NCBI GenBank assembly: GCA_029551395.1
Contig: JAKPFN010000012.1
Coordinates: forward strand, 1 to 47,837
DNA length: 47,837 bases
Source of the DNA: Armatimonadota bacterium
GTDB taxonomy: Bacteria; Armatimonadota; UBA5829; DTLH01
Reading direction: 5' to 3'
Notes under the pieces: model-generated
Told to the model about the DNA's origin: nothing
The model's database searches: none
What the model saw: the letters and a program-made list of their open reading frames with translations, nothing else
Position numbers and translations under genes: made by a program
In this document: piece by piece, positions 42,930 through 47,837 of the stretch
Position numbering within the stretch: the first letter of the stretch is position 1
Layout of the letters: every line of letters begins with the position of its first letter

Positions 42930-44021
42930 CTAAGCCTGCTGGTCTGCACCTGACCTTGCACGTCTCTTCAGCAGGTTCATCACTGTTGGTTTGAGGCTGA
43001 CCCATAACCAATACCATGCCGGAGATAGTACAAGGTCATATTCACCTATGTACTCAACATAACGGGGTGAAAAGCCTTCTTTGAACCTGTTCAAGCCCTG
43101 CAGGTGGTCATCTTCTTCACTTGCTCCACGACGTGGTGAAACACCTCTAAAATCATACCATTTGCATCCAAGTGATTTAGCCCATTTTATCATTTCCCAC
43201 TGCATAAGATGGTTAGGCATCAGGTTGCGGTGTTCATTGCTGGATGCGCCGTATACATACCAGGCCCGGTCACCGATGACAAAATCGAAAGCACCACTGA
43301 GTGCAGTATCTTCATAATATGTCAGAAACAGCTTGGCATATCCTGCCGGAACAAGAACATCCCATAAGGTCTGAAAGTAACTCAATGGTCGGCCAACAAA
43401 ACCATCGCGTCTTGCAGTGGTTTGATACAGTTTATGAAATACCTTGAGGTCATCTCTGGTGCAGTCTGTCTTGACCTGAACACCTTTCTTTTCAGCTAGA
43501 CGGATATTATAACGCCATTTCGGTTTAAATCCAGAAAGCAGATCATCCTCACTCTTATCCAGGTCAAGCTGCATAACACATTTCGGTTGAGTGCCTCCAA
43601 AGCCTGTGGGATCAGCAATACATTGGAATCCTGCATTTTCAATACATTGCCTACTGATGTTATCTTCTACTGGTACAGGAGGATCGATCTTTATGAGAAT
43701 AGCACCTCGCTTTCGAGCGCTTTGCCTCATTGCATTAGTGAACTCACTCACCAGTACAGGATTCGTTGTATCTATAACCGGTCCGCGCGGTACATAGACT
43801 ATGGTTCTACCTGTGCGAGGGATTCGTCGAAACAGCATTAGCGCAGATGCCACAATCTGACCAGTATCATCCTCACCAATCAATCTTACAGGACTCCAAT
43901 CTCCGCTTTTAGCCTTGACTTCACCCCATTCCCACGACTGCATAAGGTCTGCATTTGGGAATTGTGCAACAAATCCATTGAAACGAGCTTTATCTACAGT
44001 ATCTATCTCTATTGTCTTCAC
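42930..44021 (-). CDS. FemAB/FmhB-like peptidoglycan peptidyltransferase
   Basis: A 363-residue member of the lipid II:amino acid transferase family (GNAT-fold pair). It adds amino acids to the peptidoglycan stem peptide from aminoacyl-tRNA. Motifs: FPNADLMQSWEWGEVKAK at the N-terminus, FKPKWRYNIRLAEKKGV, GVQVKTDCTRDDLKVFHKLY, and C-terminal WEMIKWAKSLGCKWYDFRGV followed by GLNRFKEGFSPRYVEYIGEYD. The start is taken as GTG 44021, which falls at the expected transcription start of a TTGACG-17-TACAAT promoter, implying a leaderless mRNA. GTG 44048 is open in frame but lies between that promoter's -35 and -10 boxes. No coiled-coil arm as in Staphylococcus FemA is obvious. Confidence 0.9.
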   Translation of the reverse strand: MKTIEIDTVDKARFNGFVAQFPNADLMQSWEWGEVKAKSGDWSPVRLIGEDDTGQIVASALMLFRRIPRTGRTIVYVPRGPVIDTTNPVLVSEFTNAMRQSARKRGAILIKIDPPVPVEDNISRQCIENAGFQCIADPTGFGGTQPKCVMQLDLDKSEDDLLSGFKPKWRYNIRLAEKKGVQVKTDCTRDDLKVFHKLYQTTARRDGFVGRPLSYFQTLWDVLVPAGYAKLFLTYYEDTALSGAFDFVIGDRAWYVYGASSNEHRNLMPNHLMQWEMIKWAKSLGCKWYDFRGVSPRRGASEEDDHLQGLNRFKEGFSPRYVEYIGEYDLVLSPAWYWLWVSLKPTVMNLLKRRARSGADQQA

Positions 44022-44027
44022 GGGCAG

Positions 44028-44056
44028 ATTGTAACACCGGTCAGGCACAACGTCAA
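44028..44056 (-). promoter_or_regulatory. Promoter giving a leaderless FemAB-like transcript
   Basis: On the minus strand TTGACG (44056-44051) and TACAAT (44033-44028) with 17-base spacing. Seven bases beyond the -10 box is the first base of GTG 44021, so the message should begin at or next to its start codon. Confidence 0.65.
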
Positions 44057-44180
44057 CGAGTCAAGCTTGATAATCTGAAGATATGTTCGTAAATGTATGA
44101 CCAATTTACAATTACAAGGTAATAAAACTGCTTTTATCACTCATGTTATATTCTCAACTAATTCTATCACCCCTCTAATC

Positions 44181-44209
44181 TTGACAATAAACGACCTGGA
44201 GCATAGAAT
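44181..44209 (+). promoter_or_regulatory. Promoter of the ROK-like/PIG-L operon
   Basis: TTGACA at 44181-44186 and TAGAAT at 44204-44209, exactly 17 bases apart, about 57 bases before ATG 44266. Confidence 0.8.
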
Positions 44210-44265
44210 ATGCCCGTACTGCAAGCAGCCTGACCCCCCAGGCAATAGAAATAGAGAGGAAGTAG

Positions 44266-45669
44266 ATGAACAACTTTGTAGAAATGGCAAAGCCAAGTGT
44301 GGCCCCGCCCCTCGACCCTGATTTTAAGCCTTTGGTACTGGCTAATCATTCATTTTTGGAAGGTGTTCGTAAATCAGGGCAAGCTGTACCACTGGTTATT
44401 GGATTGGAGCGAGGCGACGGGTCTATATCCAGATTTGAAACAGTTGTCTCAGGCAATTCTGATGATATGCCTGCCAATCTTGCTTATGCAGAGCGGATAG
44501 TAAAGATGCTGCTCTGGCAAAAAGGTGGCTGGAAGGTTATCGTAGGGGGACCTAAAGAGGTCGGTAAGCATATAAGAAATACATATTCTCCAAGTGGAAC
44601 ACGCGCATTTGACCATGAGTTTATGGGCGGCGTATATGAGAAGCCCTTTACTGTAGAAATTGTAGACGCTGCAGATGTTCCTGAAGCCAAAGAAGAAGCT
44701 GTTCCTCTTGGCAGGCATCTTAAAGGCTGCCGTATTGGCTTCGACCTTGGCGCAAGTGATAGAAAAGTCGCTGCAGTTATAGATGGCGAACCGGTTTTTA
44801 GCGAAGAAGTAAACTGGGACCCGAGGAACCAGACTGATCCCAAGTATCATCACGATGAGATAATGGCTGCACTCAAAAAAGCGGCTTCTTATATGCCCAG
44901 AGTAGACTCCATAGGCGGCAGCTCAGCCGGAGTATACATCAATAACCGCGTAATGGTGGCATCGTTGTTCCGTGGAGTACCTCGTGATGTATTCAACGCG
45001 AAGGTAAAAGACTTGTTCATCAATATGCGTAAGGAATGGAACAACATACCCTTTGAGGTTGTCAATGATGGCGAAGTCACTGCACTTGCTGGATCGATGT
45101 CTCTTGGCGATAATGCAGTCCTTGGAATTGCTCTCGGTTCAAGTGAAGCTGTTGGTTATGTAACGCCAGATGGAAGTATTACAGGTTGGCTTAATGAGCT
45201 TGCATTTGCTCCAGTCGATGTAAGTCCTACAGCTCCTGTTGATGAATGGTCTGGTGACAAAGGTGTTGGAGCCTTATACTTCTCCCAGCAGGCAGTTTTT
45301 AGACTTGCCGCTAAAGCAGGAATCGCTCTGGATGACTCTCTTGGGCTTGCAGACAAGTTAAAATCAGTCCAGCAGCTTCTGGCATCTGGGGATGAACGCG
45401 CAAAAGCCATTTGGGAGACTATCGGTGTTTATTTAGGTTATGGAATTGCACACTATGCTGACTTCTATGACCTAAAACATGTGCTTATTCTTGGCCGCGT
45501 TACATCCGGTGACGGTGGAAGTATACTTATTAAGAAGGCTAGTGAAGTATTTAATACGGAATTCCCCGAGTTGGCGGACAAAGTGTCTCTTCACCTTCCT
45601 GAGGATGAAGCCAGCCGCAGAGTCGGACAGGCAGTTGCTGCTGCCAGCTTGCCTTCGATAGATAGTTAG
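44266..45669 (+). CDS. ROK-like (sugar kinase/regulator superfamily) protein with a novel N-terminal domain
   Basis: A 467-residue protein. Residues about 160-460 have the actin-like ATPase pattern of ROK proteins: RIGFDLGASDRKVAAVIDGE (phosphate loop 1), EVVNDGEVTALAGSMSLGDN (catalytic Asp region), AVLGIALGSSEAVGYV (phosphate 2). The zinc motif CxCGxxGCxE of many ROK kinases is absent, which suggests a diverged kinase or a binding protein. The first 150 residues are not ROK: a small alpha/beta domain (PLVIGLERGDGSISRFETVV, then a basic VIVGGPKEVGKHIRN). Strong promoter TTGACA-17-TAGAAT and ribosome site GAGAGGAAG. It is followed after 17 bases by a PIG-L deacetylase, so the pair may handle an acetylated amino sugar. 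Confidence 0.8.
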   Translation: MNNFVEMAKPSVAPPLDPDFKPLVLANHSFLEGVRKSGQAVPLVIGLERGDGSISRFETVVSGNSDDMPANLAYAERIVKMLLWQKGGWKVIVGGPKEVGKHIRNTYSPSGTRAFDHEFMGGVYEKPFTVEIVDAADVPEAKEEAVPLGRHLKGCRIGFDLGASDRKVAAVIDGEPVFSEEVNWDPRNQTDPKYHHDEIMAALKKAASYMPRVDSIGGSSAGVYINNRVMVASLFRGVPRDVFNAKVKDLFINMRKEWNNIPFEVVNDGEVTALAGSMSLGDNAVLGIALGSSEAVGYVTPDGSITGWLNELAFAPVDVSPTAPVDEWSGDKGVGALYFSQQAVFRLAAKAGIALDDSLGLADKLKSVQQLLASGDERAKAIWETIGVYLGYGIAHYADFYDLKHVLILGRVTSGDGGSILIKKASEVFNTEFPELADKVSLHLPEDEASRRVGQAVAAASLPSIDS

Positions 45670-45686
45670 AAATAGTGGAGGATTGA

Positions 45687-46538
45687 ATGCAGTTTTTTAA
45701 TACTACTGCAGAGATTTTTGTACCGGATGCAAAACCGGTTGATGAAGCCCTGCAGCGGATAACCCATATTGGGATTGCAGCACATCAGGATGATCTGGAG
45801 ATTATGACATATCCGGGCATCCTGGAATGTTTTGGCAGCGATTCAAAGTGGTTCATGGGAGTAGTTGTCACTGATGGAGCCGGCAGCCCAAGAGATGACC
45901 TTTATGCCAAATATACCGATGAAGAAATGAAGAAGGTCCGCCGGGTCGAGCAGAAAAAAGCAGCATTTGTGGGTGAATATGGAGCCCAGGTCCTGCTGGA
46001 TTTCACAAGCTCAATGGTCAAGGACCCAACCAACCGAAGCGTGGTTGAAGATATCAAGAAACTAATTGAATCTACAAAGCCATCTGTTGTATTCACTCAT
46101 AACCTTGCTGACAAGCACGACACTCATGTAGCAGTCGCAATCAGGACAATACAGGCACTAAGAGAACTTCCCGAAGATATTAGACCTGAAGCTGTTTATG
46201 GATGCGAAATCTGGCGTGATCTGGATTGGCTGCTGGATACTGATAAGGTCGTTTTTGATATAGCGGCTCACGAGAATCTTGCTGCTGCGCTTCTTGGTGT
46301 ATTCGATTCGCAGATATGTGGAGGCAAACGGTACGATTTAGCCACAATGGGCCGAAGACGAGCACATGCCACTTACCATGCATCTCATGGAACGGATGAT
46401 ACAACAAGTATTATATTCGGAATGAATCTAACACCTCTCGTGAAAGATCCATCAATGGACATCAAAGGTTACATCGATGGATATATCCAGAGACTAGCTG
46501 AAGACGTAAACAACCGGATTAGTAAATTGCTTGGTTGA
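45687..46538 (+). CDS. PIG-L/LmbE family deacetylase
   Basis: A 283-residue zinc hydrolase that removes the N-acetyl group from N-acetylglucosamine-like substrates. Zinc ligands: AAHQDDLEIM (family consensus AHPDDxE, with Gln in place of Pro) and HNLADKHDTHVAV (later histidines). RRAHATYHASHGTDDTTSI follows. No signal peptide, so it acts in the cytoplasm. It shares an operon with the ROK-like gene, with GGAGG just before its ATG. Substrates of such pairs include GlcNAc-inositol compounds (thiols) or glycan intermediates; which is not determinable here. Terminator at 46568. Confidence 0.9.
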   Translation: MQFFNTTAEIFVPDAKPVDEALQRITHIGIAAHQDDLEIMTYPGILECFGSDSKWFMGVVVTDGAGSPRDDLYAKYTDEEMKKVRRVEQKKAAFVGEYGAQVLLDFTSSMVKDPTNRSVVEDIKKLIESTKPSVVFTHNLADKHDTHVAVAIRTIQALRELPEDIRPEAVYGCEIWRDLDWLLDTDKVVFDIAAHENLAAALLGVFDSQICGGKRYDLATMGRRRAHATYHASHGTDDTTSIIFGMNLTPLVKDPSMDIKGYIDGYIQRLAEDVNNRISKLLG

Positions 46539-46567
46539 GCAACAAGTGTATATGTTTATCTTTTGAT

Positions 46568-46597
46568 AGGGCGAGAATCACTCGCCCTTTTTGTTTT
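46568..46597 (+). terminator. Rho-independent terminator after the PIG-L gene
   Basis: AGGGCGAG (46568-46575) pairs with CTCGCCCT (46581-46588) around AATCA, then TTTTTGTTTTT. Confidence 0.9.
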
Positions 46598-46768
46598 TAA
46601 GCCAATAATTAACCTGGAAATTAAGCAGCTTGGCAGTCTGGAACAAAACTCCTCTGACTTGCGTCAGTCCAATTAGTGGGCGTGCCTGCACCGAATCTTC
46701 TGTAATACAAAGGCTAGTTGTAGAGCAGTGTGGTGTCAGGATTATTTGTATTAAGAAGGAGATGCAGC

Positions 46769-47837
46769 ATGCAAAGTAATTGTTCGGTTTACAAGTATCT
46801 AATCGCCGCAATAACAACTATACTAGCCGTATCTGCAATCACTCCACTGTTCGCAGGGCCAGATTTAGATGTAGTGTACATTTCCAGAACTCCCCGTTAC
46901 TATAAATATGACGTAAGTTATATTAATGGTCTGGATCCAAGAGACTGGGCTAATGGAAAACCATATTTGACTGCACAAGAAGCGGCAAAACAACGATGGC
47001 CCAGCCCTGGAGAAACGGTAGTATTCACTGCTGTAGTAAAGAATCCTGGAGATGCTCCTACAGGTGATTTTACGTATAAGTGGTATTTTGACGGCGAGCT
47101 TATTCAAACTTCAACAGCACCATCTATAGCTCCAGGTGGCAGATCTGAATTCACCTATACCTGGCAGTGGGATTCTGAATGGAATGACCATACAATCAAA
47201 TTCGAAGTTGACCCGGATAATATTATTGCTGAAAATGTGGAGACAAATAATTCCCGGGAAGACAGAACTAATGCTTTGTCCTTCCGGTTCCATGTATGGC
47301 AATCGGTTTACGATTGGTTCCTGACAGAAGCTCCGAAAATCAATCCGCAGATAGCAAGTTTTGAAGATTGGGCACAAATGCAGTTGGCCTTAATCAACCA
47401 ATATTTTAAGGAAGCTGTTTTTCCATTAGCACCAAATGGAATACTGGAACGAGTGCGTCTGGATGAAGTGGTCGTGGAGCCGGAAGATACTCCCGATCCT
47501 GATCCCTGGGCCTGCCATGCTCCACCTGACTTTGAATGGGATTGTAGATGGGGCTTTACACCTGCTGAGTATCCGCGAATATTCATAGAAAACCCAATGT
47601 TCATAACCGGGCGTTACGATTGGGGACATCATGAGTGGGGTCATCAGATGGGGTTGATCGATCTCTACAGGTTTGACCTTGGAATAGATCAAAACCATAT
47701 CGTTCCTCTTGGACACAACAGCACGCGGAACTTCTGTATGATGACAGGTAATGAACCTCGTTACAGCGATCATACTGCCTATGCCATTAACTCAAAACTT
47801 CATAAACGATGTGGGTATTTTGGAGAGTATCTTTATG
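46769..47837 (+). CDS. Exported metzincin-like zinc protease with CARDB-type domain, 3' end beyond the window
   Basis: I read an open frame of 356 codons from ATG 46769 to the window end, so the protein is truncated here. Signal peptide: basic-polar start then LIAAITTILAVSAITPLFAG. Residues about 70-165 look like a CARDB beta-sandwich (SPGETVVFTAVVKNPGD, then IKFEVDPDNIIAENVETNN). A zincin site follows: HHEWGHQMGLID (HEWGH at 288-292, Asp298 as possible third ligand, HExxHxxGxxD), and a Met pair at 324-325 (FCMMTGN) as a candidate Met-turn. AAGGAG lies 7 bases before the ATG. Secreted or surface-bound metalloprotease is the likely role. The substrate is unknown and the catalytic domain's C-terminal part is not visible. 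Confidence 0.8.
   Translation, partial: MQSNCSVYKYLIAAITTILAVSAITPLFAGPDLDVVYISRTPRYYKYDVSYINGLDPRDWANGKPYLTAQEAAKQRWPSPGETVVFTAVVKNPGDAPTGDFTYKWYFDGELIQTSTAPSIAPGGRSEFTYTWQWDSEWNDHTIKFEVDPDNIIAENVETNNSREDRTNALSFRFHVWQSVYDWFLTEAPKINPQIASFEDWAQMQLALINQYFKEAVFPLAPNGILERVRLDEVVVEPEDTPDPDPWACHAPPDFEWDCRWGFTPAEYPRIFIENPMFITGRYDWGHHEWGHQMGLIDLYRFDLGIDQNHIVPLGHNSTRNFCMMTGNEPRYSDHTAYAINSKLHKRCGYFGEYLY

Noticed and set aside
46598-46768. Riboswitch upstream of the metalloprotease gene
   Set aside because: A small CTGAC/GTCAG hairpin and G-rich stretches are present, but no known aptamer motif can be matched.

Overview
The window looks like chromosome of an aerobic, diderm-style bacterium of moderate GC content (judged by eye, not counted). 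It encodes an alternative complex III with a cbb3-like terminal oxidase, a c-di-GMP-I riboswitch, many lipoprotein or exported proteins, an ECF sigma/anti-sigma pair and strong GGAGG-type ribosome binding sites. The combination would suit Armatimonadota or a neighbouring phylum, but that placement is inference. I see no phage, transposon, CRISPR array, tRNA or rRNA.

Layout. 1-470: the 3' part of a c-di-GMP-I riboswitch with a competing terminator, controlling a 64-residue orphan protein. 487-10722 (minus): one tightly overlapping respiratory operon, actB-actC-actD-actF-actA-ccoN-ccoO/P fusion-three small membrane subunits-actE. 10924-13733 (plus, divergent): a TauE/DsbD_2-type membrane protein overlapping a CcoI-type copper P-type ATPase, probably serving copper supply to the oxidase. 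13746-21908 (minus): rhomboid protease, rtcA, htrA, then the conserved block mnmE-jag-yidC-yidD-rnpA-rpmH (rpmH is only 44 codons), here without dnaA. 22134-30401 (plus): uvrA, a small unknown, uvrC, an exported DUF6599-like protein, a YhcH-like protein, a membrane protein, a GNAT acetyltransferase and an FKBP isomerase. 30624-33579: ECF sigma factor, zinc-finger anti-sigma factor, and an HtrA-like protein whose catalytic His is replaced by Asn and which ends in an STN-like domain. 33765-40095: sugar nucleotide and glycan genes (galU, DegT aminotransferase, hexapeptide NDP-sugar pyrophosphorylase, WecG/TagA glycosyltransferase, PfkB kinase) with ahcY among them. 40224-47837: SHOCT protein, small membrane protein, class C beta-lactamase family protein, orphan OmpR-type regulator, FemAB-like transferase (minus), ROK-like protein with PIG-L deacetylase, and the start of an exported metzincin-like protease running off the window.

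How they fit. ActB-C-D-F-A-E would oxidise menaquinol or ubiquinol and pass electrons through c-type haems to the CcoN oxidase; the CcoS-like protein and CcoI-type ATPase are oxidase maturation factors. RnpA, RpmH, YidC/YidD, Jag and MnmE belong to the tRNA, ribosome and membrane insertion housekeeping cluster. The sigma/anti-sigma/pseudo-HtrA trio looks like an envelope-stress sensing unit.

The observations I find most worth follow-up are the pseudo-HtrA-STN protein in the sigma operon, the rod-like leader of about 95 nt before ahcY, the riboswitch/terminator overlap, the mixed ACIII-cbb3 gene order, and the predicted leaderless GTG start of the FemAB-like gene.
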